DNA of 64,000 bases from Thiothrix sp. (lineage in GTDB: Bacteria; Pseudomonadota; Gammaproteobacteria; Thiotrichales; Thiotrichaceae), in the NCBI GenBank assembly GCA_008015155.1, contig SSFA01000024.1:62001-126000 (forward strand), in the 5' to 3' direction. The notes beneath the pieces are model-generated. The model was not told the DNA's origin. It saw only the letters and a list, made by a program, of their open reading frames with translations, and did not search any database. Of this stretch, positions 18,159 through 26,389 are shown one piece after another; position 1 is the first letter of the stretch; every line of letters begins with the position of its first letter. A program made the translations under genes and the position numbers.

Positions 18159-18572
18159 ATGCATAAAACGCTCCAAGTAGGGGATAAAGCTACTCGTCGT
18201 CGGACCTTTACTGAGACAGATGTTCATCAGTTTGCGGATCTATCAGGTGACCATAACCCTGTGCATTTAGATGCAGAGTTCGCAGCAGGCACTCAATTCA
18301 AAGCAAGAATTGTGCATGGCATGCTGGTAGGTAGCTTATTTACAGGCATCCTTGGCGAAGATTTGCCAGGCTCTGGCTCAATCTATATGACACAGAATTT
18401 GAACTTCAAAGCTCCAGTCTATTTAGATCAAGAAGTGATAGCGACAGTGGAAATCACAAATATCCGCGAAGGCAAGGGGATTGTGAGTTTGACTACTAAT
18501 GTCACTGATAATACTGGCAAAGTGTTAGTCCAAGGTGAGGCTGTTTTGTTTGTCCCTTGGTTGAAGTCTTAA
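18159..18572 (+). CDS. MaoC-family (R)-specific enoyl-CoA hydratase
   Basis: This 137-residue hot-dog fold protein has the hydratase-2 signature DLSGDHNPVHLDAEFAAGT, containing the catalytic Asp and His, followed by HGMLVGSLFTGILGEDLPGS and NLNFKAPVYLDQEV. Such PhaJ-like enzymes hydrate 2-enoyl-CoA to (R)-3-hydroxyacyl-CoA, which cannot be oxidised by the usual L-specific dehydrogenase and often feeds polyhydroxyalkanoate synthesis. It follows the acyl-CoA dehydrogenase gene after nine bases, and TAGGAG overlaps the previous stop. A role in making PHA monomers is an inference; no PHA synthase is in the window. Confidence 0.9.
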   Translation: MHKTLQVGDKATRRRTFTETDVHQFADLSGDHNPVHLDAEFAAGTQFKARIVHGMLVGSLFTGILGEDLPGSGSIYMTQNLNFKAPVYLDQEVIATVEITNIREGKGIVSLTTNVTDNTGKVLVQGEAVLFVPWLKS

Positions 18573-18591
18573 TAGCTTAGTTATATCAGTC

Positions 18592-18613
18592 GCCCCTCCC
18601 AAGCTGGAGGGGC
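18592..18613. terminator. Hairpin between convergent genes
   Basis: GCCCCTCC (18592-18599) pairs perfectly with GGAGGGGC (18606-18613) around a six-base loop, between the convergent maoC-like and cystatin-like genes. It lacks a clear T run on either strand. Confidence 0.55.
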
Positions 18614-18625
18614 TAACATAAGCGG

Positions 18626-19075
18626 TTATTGTTGGGTCAGTTTCATATTCCCTTGTAAGTCTTTATAAACCACTACTTGATGCTTAGATCCATCTTGGAA
18701 ATCAAGGTTTAATCGATAGTTTAATCCGGCCACTACCTGTTGTTCAGCTTTGGTCACCTGAGCCAGCAAGCCACCTAAACTTTGTGCGGCGAATTGAGCC
18801 GCTGCTTGTACGCCTTCATCATTACTATCTACACTCGTATATCCACCCACTATTTGTCCTGTTGGTTGCGGCTGAGTTTGTTGTGTTGGTGTTTGCTCTT
18901 GAGAGGTCGTTGATTGCTGAGTGGGTGCTTGCGCTTGTTGTTGAGTTTGGGTGGGCACTTCAGTCTGTGTCTGTGGCGGTACAGTAGCTAAGGGTGTGGT
19001 CGCGCTTGGCTCGGTATTACAGGCAGCTAATAAACAGCTAGCTACAAAAACAAGGCTAGTGACTAATGGTTTCAT
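18626..19075 (-). CDS. Cystatin-like lipoprotein
   Basis: This 149-residue protein starts with a lipoprotein signal (VFVASCLLAAC, lipobox LAAC) followed by a low-complexity linker of about 60 residues rich in Thr, Gln and Pro. The C-terminal 75 residues look like a cystatin fold: GGYTSVDSNDEGVQAAAQFA, then KAEQQVVAGLNYRLNLDF and VVVYKDLQG. The N-terminal Gly and the QVVAG hairpin are the two papain-contacting elements of cystatins. It would be a membrane-anchored inhibitor of C1-type cysteine proteases in the periplasm or on the cell surface. It stands alone and convergent with the fatty-acid operon. Inhibitory activity is an inference. Confidence 0.8.
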   Translation of the reverse strand: MKPLVTSLVFVASCLLAACNTEPSATTPLATVPPQTQTEVPTQTQQQAQAPTQQSTTSQEQTPTQQTQPQPTGQIVGGYTSVDSNDEGVQAAAQFAAQSLGGLLAQVTKAEQQVVAGLNYRLNLDFQDGSKHQVVVYKDLQGNMKLTQQ

Positions 19076-19209
19076 ATCAAGTTCCTCGCGATTAAAAGGC
19101 GCTATCTATGCTAGTTATTTCTGCACTTGTCAATTGAGGCCTTAGCCTTTCTAGCGAACAATAAATCTGTTATTAATTCACCAAACTTACTACCGCTGAC
19201 ATTAAATCG

Positions 19210-19647
19210 ATGCCCAAAATCTTTATCAGCTATTCACATGATGAAAGTAGCTTCGCCGCTGAGTTGCACGAAAAATTGCAAGAAGCTGGTTTCGATGTCT
19301 TTTTTGATGCCAAAGATATAAAACTCGGTGATGAAGTGTTTGACAAATTGAACACTGGATTAGACACCAGTGATGCTATGTTGCTAGTTGTTTCTGATAG
19401 CGTACAGAATTCTGTAGGGGTACAGAATGAATTTAGTGTGGCACAAGAAAAAGGCTTACCTGTGATTCCCGTTATCGCAGAAAATGTTCGCACACCTTTG
19501 TGGCTGCGCCATTTACAAACTGTAGATTTTAGTGAAGGCAAAAATTGGTCACTATTGCTAGATAGAATGAATCTTTTACTTGTTCAAGGTGAAAATTTAA
19601 GCTCGAAATCCACTTTGTTTGAAGATAAAGGAACCTCAAAACAATGA
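19210..19647 (+). CDS. TIR-domain protein 1
   Basis: This 145-residue protein is essentially a single TIR domain: KIFISYSHDESSFAAELHEK, FDVFFDAKDIKLGDEVFDKL, a DAMLLVVSDSV core strand, the candidate catalytic Glu in VGVQNEFSVAQEKG and the terminal WLRHLQTVDFSEG. Bacterial TIR domains often cleave NAD+ or make signalling nucleotides; others are scaffolds. A short Ser/Lys-rich tail follows. It overlaps the next TIR gene by four bases (ATGA), so both are made together. No ATPase, STAND or Argonaute partner is adjacent. NADase activity is plausible because Glu is present, but not shown. Confidence 0.9.
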   Translation: MPKIFISYSHDESSFAAELHEKLQEAGFDVFFDAKDIKLGDEVFDKLNTGLDTSDAMLLVVSDSVQNSVGVQNEFSVAQEKGLPVIPVIAENVRTPLWLRHLQTVDFSEGKNWSLLLDRMNLLLVQGENLSSKSTLFEDKGTSKQ

Positions 19648-20138
19648 GCACTGGTAGCCAAGGTGTTTTAGATTCATTTGAAAATCAACCGAAGCCCATT
19701 AAGTTGTTTGTTTCATATTCACATAAAGATGAGCGTTATCTGAAAGAGTTTAGTGCGCATATGTATCCTTTATTAAGAACACAAAGAGCACGGCAATGGG
19801 ATGATCGAGCTATTGATCTGGGTACAGATTGGGAGGAGACAATATACAGGGAACTAGATGCAGCCAATATTGTGATATGCTTTGTGAGTAGTGACTTCAT
19901 TGCTTCAGATTTTTGCTATACAAAAGAATTGGCTAGAGCACTAGATGATCACAAGTTGCAGAAAAAATTAGTCATTCCGATTAGATTAAGATCTTGTGTT
20001 TGGGATGATTTACCTTTAGCCAAATTACAAGGTGTGCCTAAGAAATGGCTGACCTCCTATTCTAATAAAGACAGGGCATGGACTGAGGTTGTGGCGAATC
20101 TAAGGTCATTAATAATGGATTTTGAGCAGACTCTTTAA
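19644..20138 (+). CDS. TIR-domain protein 2
   Basis: This 164-residue protein has one TIR domain: IKLFVSYSHKDERYLKEF, RQWDDRAIDLGTDWEETIYR, AANIVICFVSSDFIASDFCY and the catalytic-type Glu in TKELARALDDH, with KWLTSYSNKDRAW near the end. About 15 residues precede the domain. It is only distantly similar to the TIR protein encoded upstream, so the pair is not a recent duplication. The four-base overlap indicates translational coupling. By eye the gene is more A/T-rich than its neighbours, which may mark horizontal transfer. A Uma2-type nuclease gene starts 22 bases downstream. Confidence 0.9.
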   Translation: MSTGSQGVLDSFENQPKPIKLFVSYSHKDERYLKEFSAHMYPLLRTQRARQWDDRAIDLGTDWEETIYRELDAANIVICFVSSDFIASDFCYTKELARALDDHKLQKKLVIPIRLRSCVWDDLPLAKLQGVPKKWLTSYSNKDRAWTEVVANLRSLIMDFEQTL

Positions 20139-20160
20139 ATAATTTTACGAGGGAGGAATC

Positions 20161-20760
20161 GTGAAAACAAGCTTAGCCAACTCTCTCTTTATCAGCGAAA
20201 CGGACTATCTAGCCGCAGAAATGCACGCAGCCGATAAACACGAATACCTAAACGGTTGGGTTTATCCCTTGCATTGGAATCCTATTACTAATATGGCAGG
20301 CGCAAGCGATGCGCATGTGAGGGTCACTGGCAATGTACATTATGCTTTCAAAACCCATCTGCGTGGTAAAGGTTGTGGTTTATATGCGTCCGATATGCGC
20401 GTGAAAGTGGACGCGAAAGATAAAGCCTATTTTTATCCAGATGTGATGGTCACTTGTGAACCTGAAGACCAACAGCGTGACACAGCTAAACAGTCCCCAC
20501 TTTTGATTGTTGAAGTTTTATCTCCCAGCACCAAAGATTATGATAAAGGCGGCAAGTTCGATGTGTATCGTTTGCTCAGCAGCCTACGTGAATATGTGCT
20601 GATTGATCCGACCGAATATTTAGTAGAGATTTTTCGGCTGAATGAGCATCAGCGTTGGGAGTTGTTTGTTTTCGAGGGTGCGGAGAGCAAAGTCGAATTT
20701 GCTAGTATTGGGTTGACAGTACCAATAATTGATCTATATGAAGATGTAGTATTCAGCTAG
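20161..20760 (+). CDS. Uma2-family putative PD-(D/E)XK nuclease
   Basis: This 199-residue protein belongs to the Uma2 (DUF820) family. It has the opening ISETDYLAAEMHAADKHEYL, the catalytic-type segments YFYPDVMVTCEPED and LLIVEVLSPSTKDYDKGGK (Asp, Glu and following Lys) and the closing PTEYLVEIFRL region. The family has a PD-(D/E)XK nuclease fold, is greatly expanded in cyanobacteria and has no settled biological role. A GTG start is preceded by GAGGGAGG. It lies 22 bases after the second TIR gene and may be in the same transcript, and it overlaps the convergent LysR gene by eight bases. A second Uma2 gene lies at 58136. Confidence 0.85.
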   Translation: MKTSLANSLFISETDYLAAEMHAADKHEYLNGWVYPLHWNPITNMAGASDAHVRVTGNVHYAFKTHLRGKGCGLYASDMRVKVDAKDKAYFYPDVMVTCEPEDQQRDTAKQSPLLIVEVLSPSTKDYDKGGKFDVYRLLSSLREYVLIDPTEYLVEIFRLNEHQRWELFVFEGAESKVEFASIGLTVPIIDLYEDVVFS

Positions 20761-21616
20761 CCTGCAAAATCCCCAACATGCCCCGTGCTGCATTCGATAG
20801 TGTGCGTTTCCGATGCGTAATCACCCCTAACTCACGTGTCAGTTTTAGTGGGGTTTCCACTATTACCAGCTTTTCATCCAGTAAAGTATGTGGCAGCAAC
20901 GACCAGCCAAAGCCTGCACTCACTAGCATTTTTAAAGTTTCTAAATAATTCGTGCTGACATAGACACTGAGTTGATTTTCTAGGCGACCTAGGGCTTGGC
21001 TAATAATTTGGTAGGTATAAGTATCTTTGCTGGGCAGCACACAACGATGTTGTACTAATTGTTCTAAAGATACTTTGCCTAGTTGGCTGAGGGCTTGTCT
21101 AGGGCTAGTCACAATATGGAGTTGGTCTGTCCAAATTACTTGGGCTTGTAATTGTTCAGGTAATTCATGCGGTAAAGTGGCAATCGCTAGTTCTAATTCG
21201 CCCCGCTCCACCGCTTGGCAAGCTTGCTCAGAGGCGACAAAGCGCAAATCCAGTTGTACCGCCGGATAGCGCTGATTGAATTCACTGAGAGCGGGTGGCA
21301 AGCGATGCAAGCCAATATGATGGCTCGTTCCCATGGTTAAAGCGCCGTGCACATCGCCGGATAGATTCGAGGCAAGGCGGCGAATATCTTCCAATTCAGT
21401 GCGCAAGGCTTGTACGCGTGGCAAGAGGGCGCGTCCGGCTTCAGTCAAAGTGACTTGACGATTAATGCGATTAAACAAGGTGGTGCCCAGCTCGGTTTCT
21501 AAGGCGCTAATGCGTTTACTGATTGCCGGTTGGGTCAGAAATAATGCTTCTGCTGCCAAAGAAAACGACTGGTAGCGAGCGACTTCAATGAAAGCGGTGA
21601 GCATGTTTAAATCCAT
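20753..21616 (-). CDS. LysR-family regulator divergent from leuC
   Basis: This 287-residue LysR protein has the N-terminal DNA-binding domain (DLNMLTAFIEVARYQSFSLA, LFLTQPAISKRISALE, LFNRINRQVTLTEAG) and a substrate-binding-like effector domain from about residue 90. It is divergent from the leuCDB operon with 105 bases between them, the arrangement found in many pseudomonad-like genomes, so it probably controls leucine synthesis. A LysR-box-like inverted repeat lies just upstream of its start. The effector might be a leucine pathway intermediate, but that is not shown. Confidence 0.92.
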   Translation of the reverse strand: MDLNMLTAFIEVARYQSFSLAAEALFLTQPAISKRISALETELGTTLFNRINRQVTLTEAGRALLPRVQALRTELEDIRRLASNLSGDVHGALTMGTSHHIGLHRLPPALSEFNQRYPAVQLDLRFVASEQACQAVERGELELAIATLPHELPEQLQAQVIWTDQLHIVTSPRQALSQLGKVSLEQLVQHRCVLPSKDTYTYQIISQALGRLENQLSVYVSTNYLETLKMLVSAGFGWSLLPHTLLDEKLVIVETPLKLTRELGVITHRKRTLSNAARGMLGILQAS

Positions 21617-21622
21617 CTTAGT

Positions 21623-21637
21623 ATTCTAAACAAGAAT
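21623..21637. promoter_or_regulatory. Possible LysR box in the leuC-lysR intergenic region
   Basis: ATTCT (21623-21627) and AGAAT (21633-21637) form an inverted repeat with a five-base centre, which fits the T-N11-A type of LysR operators. It is seven bases upstream of the LysR start codon, suitable for autoregulation. Confidence 0.4.
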
Positions 21638-21721
21638 GCATTAGATGAAAAATATGAATTTTATTTATCTAAAGTCTGGTGATATTCTGCACTGCGTCAA
21701 TCATCTCTAAGGAGAAGCCCT

Positions 21722-23125
21722 GTGGCTGGAAAAACCCTTTACGATAAAGTCTGGGACGCGCATGTGGTGCGCCAAGAAGCTGACGGTACATGTTTACTGT
21801 ATATCGACCGCCATTTAGTGCATGAAGTCACCTCGCCACAAGCCTTTGAAGGTTTAAAAATCGCGAAACGCCAGCCGTGGCGCACTGCTTCAATGGTGGC
21901 TGTGCCAGATCATAATATTCCTACCAAAGATTTAGATAAGGGCATTACCGATCCGGTTTCGCGTTTGCAGGTTGAAACCTTGCATGATAATTGCCGCGAG
22001 TTTGGTGTCACTGAATTTAATATCGGTGATCCACGCCAAGGGATTGTGCATGTGATGGGGCCAGAACAGGGCGCGACTTTGCCGGGGATGACGGTGGTGT
22101 GTGGTGATTCACATACCTCCACGCATGGTGCCTTCGGTGCCTTAGCGCATGGCATTGGTACCTCTGAAGTCGAGCATGTGATGGCGACACAATGCTTGAT
22201 CCAGAAGAAAATGAAAAATATGCGCATCAATGTCAACGGTAAAGTCGGCAAAGGTGTCACTGCCAAAGACATCGTGCTCGCGATTATTGGTGAAATTGGT
22301 ACTGCGGGTGGTACGGGTTATGCGATTGAATTTGCTGGTGAAGCGATTCGTGATTTAAGCATGGAAGGGCGCATGACCGTCTGCAATATGGCGATTGAAG
22401 CAGGTGCGCGCGCGGGCATGATTGCGGTAGATGACACTACGATTGAGTATGTCAAAGGTCGGCCTTATGCGCCAAAAGCAGAGCAATGGGATGCGGCGGT
22501 TGCCAATTGGCGTGATTTGCACTCAGATGCCGATGCGGTCTTTGATGCAGAGATCAATCTGGATGCCGCGAGTATTCAGCCGCAAGTGACTTGGGGTACT
22601 TCACCTGAGATGGTATTAGCGGTAGATGGGCTTGTGCCTGATCCTGACCAAGAATCCGACGTGGTTAAAGCGAATAGTATTCGTGCTGCTTTGAAATACA
22701 TGGGCTTAACGGCGAATACCCCGATTAATCAAGTGTCAATCGACAAGGTGTTTATCGGTTCCTGCACTAATTCGCGCATCGAAGACTTGCGCGCCGCCGC
22801 AGAAGTTGCCAAAGGGCGTAAAGTTGCTGGTAATATAAAGTTGGCTCTGGTCGTTCCGGGGTCTGGTTTAGTGAAGCAGCAAGCTGAGCGTGAAGGATTG
22901 GATCAGATTTTCCGTGAGGCTGGGTTTGAATGGCGTGAGCCAGGGTGTTCCATGTGTTTAGCGATGAACGCGGATCGCTTAGAACCCGGTGAGCGCTGTG
23001 CATCGACGTCCAATCGTAATTTTGAAGGCCGTCAAGGACAAGGCGGGCGTACCCACCTAGTCAGTCCAGCGATGGCTGCGGCGGCTGCGGTAACAGGCCA
23101 TTTTACTGATGTTCGTCAACTATAA
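21722..23125 (+). CDS. leuC: 3-isopropylmalate dehydratase large subunit
   Basis: This 467-residue aconitase-family protein matches Leu[40 protein letters not shown], and the [4Fe-4S] ligands in VCGDSH (nearby), [14 protein letters not shown] and [16 protein letters not shown]. With LeuD it isomerises 2-isopropylmalate to 3-isopropylmalate in leucine synthesis. The start is a GTG preceded by AAGGAGAAG. It heads leuC-ecn-leuD-leuB; an entericidin-like gene is inserted before leuD. Confidence 0.98.
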   Translation: MAGKTLYDKVWDAHVVRQEADGTCLLYIDRHLVHEVTSPQAFEGLKIAKRQPWRTASMVAVPDHNIPTKDLDKGITDPVSRLQVETLHDNCREFGVTEFNIGDPRQGIVHVMGPEQGATLPGMTVVCGDSHTSTHGAFGALAHGIGTSEVEHVMATQCLIQKKMKNMRINVNGKVGKGVTAKDIVLAIIGEIGTAGGTGYAIEFAGEAIRDLSMEGRMTVCNMAIEAGARAGMIAVDDTTIEYVKGRPYAPKAEQWDAAVANWRDLHSDADAVFDAEINLDAASIQPQVTWGTSPEMVLAVDGLVPDPDQESDVVKANSIRAALKYMGLTANTPINQVSIDKVFIGSCTNSRIEDLRAAAEVAKGRKVAGNIKLALVVPGSGLVKQQAEREGLDQIFREAGFEWREPGCSMCLAMNADRLEPGERCASTSNRNFEGRQGQGGRTHLVSPAMAAAAAVTGHFTDVRQL

Positions 23126-23136
23126 AGGAGTGTCTC

Positions 23137-23283
23137 ATGAAAAAATTGCTAGCCGTTTTATTCCTTATCCCTTTCTTAGTGACTTTAACAGGCTGTAACA
23201 CCATAGCTGGTGCAGGTAAAGACGTTGCTAAAGCGGGCAAGGCGATTGAGAAAGAAGCCAAAGACACCAAGAAAAAAATGTAA
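23137..23283 (+). CDS. Entericidin-like small lipoprotein inside the leu operon
   Basis: This 48-residue gene is too short for most ORF lists. The protein starts MKKLLAVLFLIPFLVTLTGC, a lipoprotein signal with lipobox LTGC, followed by NTIAGAGKDVAKAGKAIEKE and a lysine-rich tail. This is the EcnA/EcnB pattern (C-NT-xxGxGKD). TAAAGGAG precedes the ATG. It sits 11 bases after leuC and 11 bases before leuD, so it must be co-transcribed with both. Entericidins are small envelope lipoproteins linked in E. coli to stationary-phase bacteriolysis; the reason for its place in a leucine operon is unknown. Confidence 0.85.
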   Translation: MKKLLAVLFLIPFLVTLTGCNTIAGAGKDVAKAGKAIEKEAKDTKKKM

Positions 23284-23294
23284 TGGAGTGACGC

Positions 23295-23933
23295 ATGGAT
23301 AAGTTTACGGTTCATCAAGGGTTGGTCGTGCCATTAGATCGAGCAAATGTCGATACGGATGCGATTATTCCTAAGCAATATTTGAAATCGATTAAGCGCA
23401 CGGGCTTCGGACCGACGTTATTTGATGATTGGCGTTATAACGAGCCGGGCGAACCGGGGATGGATCACAGTAAACGTTCCGTGAATCAACACTTTGTTTT
23501 AAATTTCCCGCGCTATGTAGGTGCATCCATTCTACTAGCGCGGGAAAATTTTGGCTGTGGCTCTTCGCGTGAGCACGCAGTATGGGCTTTGGATGATTAT
23601 GGGATTCGTGCCGTGATTGCGCCGAGCTTTGCGGATATTTTCTTTAATAATAGTTTCAAAAGTGGTTTGCTCCCGATCTATTTGGATGCGGCTACCGTAG
23701 ATCGCTTATTTAAAGAAGTGGAAGCCACCACTGGCTATCAACTCACTATTGATTTGGCTGCACAGCAAGTCATCACCCCGAACGGTGAAAAAATCGCGTT
23801 TGAGATTGATGAATTTCGTAAGTATTGCTTAGTGAATGGCTTAGATGATATTGGCCTCACCTTGCAGCATGCCAACGATATTAAAGCGTATGAAGCCAAG
23901 CGCCAGCAATCCGCGCCTTGGTTATTTAATTAG
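23295..23933 (+). CDS. leuD: 3-isopropylmalate dehydratase small subunit
   Basis: This 212-residue protein is a full Leu[21 protein letters not shown] at the N-terminus, the substrate loop [20 protein letters not shown], and [17 protein letters not shown]. It is the swivelling domain partner of LeuC. ATGGAGTGACGC precedes the ATG. It lies in the leu operon between the entericidin-like gene and leuB (nine-base gap). Confidence 0.98.
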   Translation: MDKFTVHQGLVVPLDRANVDTDAIIPKQYLKSIKRTGFGPTLFDDWRYNEPGEPGMDHSKRSVNQHFVLNFPRYVGASILLARENFGCGSSREHAVWALDDYGIRAVIAPSFADIFFNNSFKSGLLPIYLDAATVDRLFKEVEATTGYQLTIDLAAQQVITPNGEKIAFEIDEFRKYCLVNGLDDIGLTLQHANDIKAYEAKRQQSAPWLFN

Positions 23934-23942
23934 GGGTTTACG

Positions 23943-25022
23943 ATGACACATAAAATTCTTGTTCTGCCCGGTGATGGCATTGGCCCAGAAATCGTAGCTG
24001 AAGCTATGAAAGTGCTGAAGGTATTTGTGGATGAAGGCAGCCTTGCGCTGGAAACTGAATACGCAAACATTGGCGGAGCAGGCTATGATGCCGAAGGTAA
24101 ACCCTATCCAGATAGTACGCAAAAACTTGCTAAAGCAGCCGATGCAATTTTATTAGGCGCGGTCGGTGGCCCAAAATATGACACTTTGGATCGACCCTTA
24201 CGCCCTGAGCGCGGCTTATTAGCGATTCGTTCTGATCTGGGTTTATATGCCAATTTGCGCCCCGCCATTCTGTATGAAGAGTTAGCCAGTGCTTCCTCGC
24301 TCAAGCCTGAATTAGTCGCGAATCTCGATATTATGATTGTGCGCGAATTGACCGGTGATATTTACTTTGGTCAGCCGCGTGGAATTGAAACCTTAGCGAG
24401 TGGTGAGCGTCGTGGTTTTAATACGATGGTGTATACCGAATCCGAAATCGAGCGGATTGGGCGCACCGCGTTTGATACGGCGATGAAGCGTGGCAAAAAA
24501 CTCTGCTCCGTTGATAAAGCTAATGTGCTAGAAGCAACTGAACTGTGGCGTGAAGTGATGATTCGCGTGGGTAAAGATTACCCTGAAGTCGAATTAAGCC
24601 ATATGTATGTGGACAATGCCGCCATGCAATTAGTGCGCGCACCGAAACAATTTGATGTGCTGGTGACTGGCAATATCTTCGGCGATATTTTGTCTGATGC
24701 TGCCGCGATGCTCACCGGTTCAATTGGGATGCTGCCGTCTGCCTCGTTGAATAAATCGGGTGTGGGCATGTATGAGCCGATTCATGGTTCAGCACCGGAT
24801 ATCGCAGGCAAAGGGATCGCGAATCCATTGGCGACGATTTTATCAGTGGCAATGATGTTGCGTTACAGCCTGAATCAACCCGAATTAGCAGCTCGGATTG
24901 AAGCAGCTGTGAAAAAAGTCCTCGCAAGCGGCTTACGCACCGGCGATATTTATACCGATGGCTGCGAAAAAGTCGGAACTATCGCGATGGGTGATGCAGT
25001 TGTTGCAGCTTTAAGCAACTAA
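23943..25022 (+). CDS. leuB: 3-isopropylmalate dehydrogenase
   Basis: This 359-residue protein has all LeuB features: [19 protein letters not shown], the Arg residues of [35 protein letters not shown], the catalytic Lys/Asp segments ([25 protein letters not shown]) and [19 protein letters not shown]. It oxidises and decarboxylates 3-isopropylmalate with NAD+. It ends the leu operon; a terminator-like hairpin follows 38 bases after the stop. Confidence 0.98.
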   Translation: MTHKILVLPGDGIGPEIVAEAMKVLKVFVDEGSLALETEYANIGGAGYDAEGKPYPDSTQKLAKAADAILLGAVGGPKYDTLDRPLRPERGLLAIRSDLGLYANLRPAILYEELASASSLKPELVANLDIMIVRELTGDIYFGQPRGIETLASGERRGFNTMVYTESEIERIGRTAFDTAMKRGKKLCSVDKANVLEATELWREVMIRVGKDYPEVELSHMYVDNAAMQLVRAPKQFDVLVTGNIFGDILSDAAAMLTGSIGMLPSASLNKSGVGMYEPIHGSAPDIAGKGIANPLATILSVAMMLRYSLNQPELAARIEAAVKKVLASGLRTGDIYTDGCEKVGTIAMGDAVVAALSN

Positions 25023-25060
25023 AGTTTAAATTTTTCGCTATAATAAATTCTGTAGTAAAA

Positions 25061-25107
25061 GCCCTCAGTCTCGTTTTTGCAACCGGCGAGCTGGGGGCGT
25101 TTTTTTT
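25061..25107 (+). terminator. Intrinsic terminator after leuB, in the usg leader
   Basis: GCCCTCAGTCTCG pairs imperfectly with CGAGCTGGGGGC and is followed by eight T (about 25100-25107). It ends 12 bases before the usg start codon. A TATAAT hexamer at 25039-25044 lies upstream of the hairpin, so a transcript begun there would read through it; the element may thus also attenuate usg. Confidence 0.7.
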
Positions 25108-25119
25108 GAGGATATTTAA

Positions 25120-26139
25120 ATGACCAAAACCTATGATATTGCGGTAGTGGGTGCGACAGGCTTGGTAGGCGAGACGCTGCTAAGCTTACTGGCTGAACGC
25201 AATTTTCCTGTAGGCCAAGTCTATGCTCTCGCCAGTGATAATTCTTTTGGCAAAGAAATCGAATTTGGGCGCAAAACCTTAGATGTTGAAGCGCTGGCGG
25301 AGTTTGATTTTTCGCAAGTGCAGTTAGCGTTCTTTGCAGTGGATGCTGCTGTTGCCGCTGAGTATGTGCCGGTAGCCACTCGACTCGGTTGTATTGTAAT
25401 TGATCATTCGACTTATTATCGGGACGATGCTGAGGTTCCGCTAGTGATTCCTGAAGTCAATCCGGAAGCTCTAGCAGGCTATACAAGCAAAAATATTATC
25501 GCTAGTCCGGGTAGTTCAACCATTCAGCTGGCACTGGCTTTAAAGCCGATCCTAGATGTCGCTAAGCTTACGCGTATTCAGGTGCTTGCCTGCGAGCCAG
25601 TCTCTGGAGCAGGTCGTAGAGCTGTGGATGAGTTAGCTGGTCAAACAGCTAGTTTATTAAGCGGTCGGCCTGTTGAATCTAAGGTTTTTGCAAAACAGAT
25701 GGCTTTTAATCTTTTGCCACAAGTGGGTGAGATCAAAGAGCAAGGTCATACTGCACAAGAACTGCGTTTACTGAAGGAAACACGTCGAGTGTTAGCCCAA
25801 GCTGATTTACCTCTAAGCCCGACAGTGATTCGTGCCCCGGTATTTTTTGGAACGGCGCTTGAAGTGTATCTTGAAACAGAAACTCAGCTCCCACTCACTG
25901 AATTAGAGTCTGTATTAGAAAATGCTAAAGGCTTAGAAGTGTTTGCAGAAGAGGGTGATTATCCGACGCCTGTAGTGGAAGCTGCTAATAATGATCCTGT
26001 CTATGTAGGTCGTATTCGTGCTGATTTAGTGCAAACCAACGGCTTACATTTATGGTTGGTCAGCGATAATGTCCGTAAAGGGGCTGCCCTGAATAGTGTG
26101 CAGATTGCGGAATTACTCGTGCATGCTGGTTTAAAGTGA
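25120..26139 (+). CDS. usg: Usg-1-type protein, aspartate-semialdehyde dehydrogenase homologue lacking the catalytic Cys
   Basis: This 339-residue protein has the fold of aspartate-semialdehyde dehydrogenase: DIAVVGATGLVGETLLSLLA at the N-terminus, LGCIVIDHSTYYRDD, VPLVIPEVNPEAL and the GAGRRAVDELAGQTASLL loop. However, the active-site motif PNCSTIQ of true enzymes is PGSSTIQ here, and the GHS-type histidine motif reads FFGTAL, so both catalytic residues appear lost. That matches the Usg-1 group, which sits upstream of truA (and fimV) in many gammaproteobacteria. It should not be called Asd. Its role is unknown. It lies between leuB and fimV. Confidence 0.85.
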   Translation: MTKTYDIAVVGATGLVGETLLSLLAERNFPVGQVYALASDNSFGKEIEFGRKTLDVEALAEFDFSQVQLAFFAVDAAVAAEYVPVATRLGCIVIDHSTYYRDDAEVPLVIPEVNPEALAGYTSKNIIASPGSSTIQLALALKPILDVAKLTRIQVLACEPVSGAGRRAVDELAGQTASLLSGRPVESKVFAKQMAFNLLPQVGEIKEQGHTAQELRLLKETRRVLAQADLPLSPTVIRAPVFFGTALEVYLETETQLPLTELESVLENAKGLEVFAEEGDYPTPVVEAANNDPVYVGRIRADLVQTNGLHLWLVSDNVRKGAALNSVQIAELLVHAGLK

Positions 26140-26228
26140 AGCTTATCGGTTAATTCAGCACAAATTAATTCGACCCTGTAACAATAGGCAAAGCAGAAAA
26201 CTCTTACTCAATGTAGTGAGGGTAACTG

Positions 26229-26258
26229 TTGACTTTGGGAAAGATTGCTTGCTGTAAA
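26229..26258 (+). promoter_or_regulatory. Possible sigma-70 promoter for fimV
   Basis: TTGACT (26229-26234) and TGTAAA (26253-26258) are separated by 18 bases, in the 250-base gap upstream of fimV. The -10 match is moderate. No other structure stands out in this gap. Confidence 0.3.
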
Positions 26259-26389
26259 GCACTGATATATAGTTGAATGCTAACAATACCAATAAATCAC
26301 TATTCATCCAGAATTCTAAATCTAAGGGCTGACACAAACTCAGGGGATGAACAGAGATGCAACCGTTGCACTAGTAAAGGGGAATCGCA

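Noticed and set aside
14718..18572. Naming the ligase, dehydrogenase and hydratase as DmdB/DmdC/DmdD (DMSP breakdown)
   Set aside because: Families overlap, but the last gene is a MaoC hydratase rather than the crotonase-type DmdD, and no demethylase gene is present.
25120..26139. Calling this gene asd
   Set aside because: The catalytic cysteine and histidine are missing; Usg-1 fits better.
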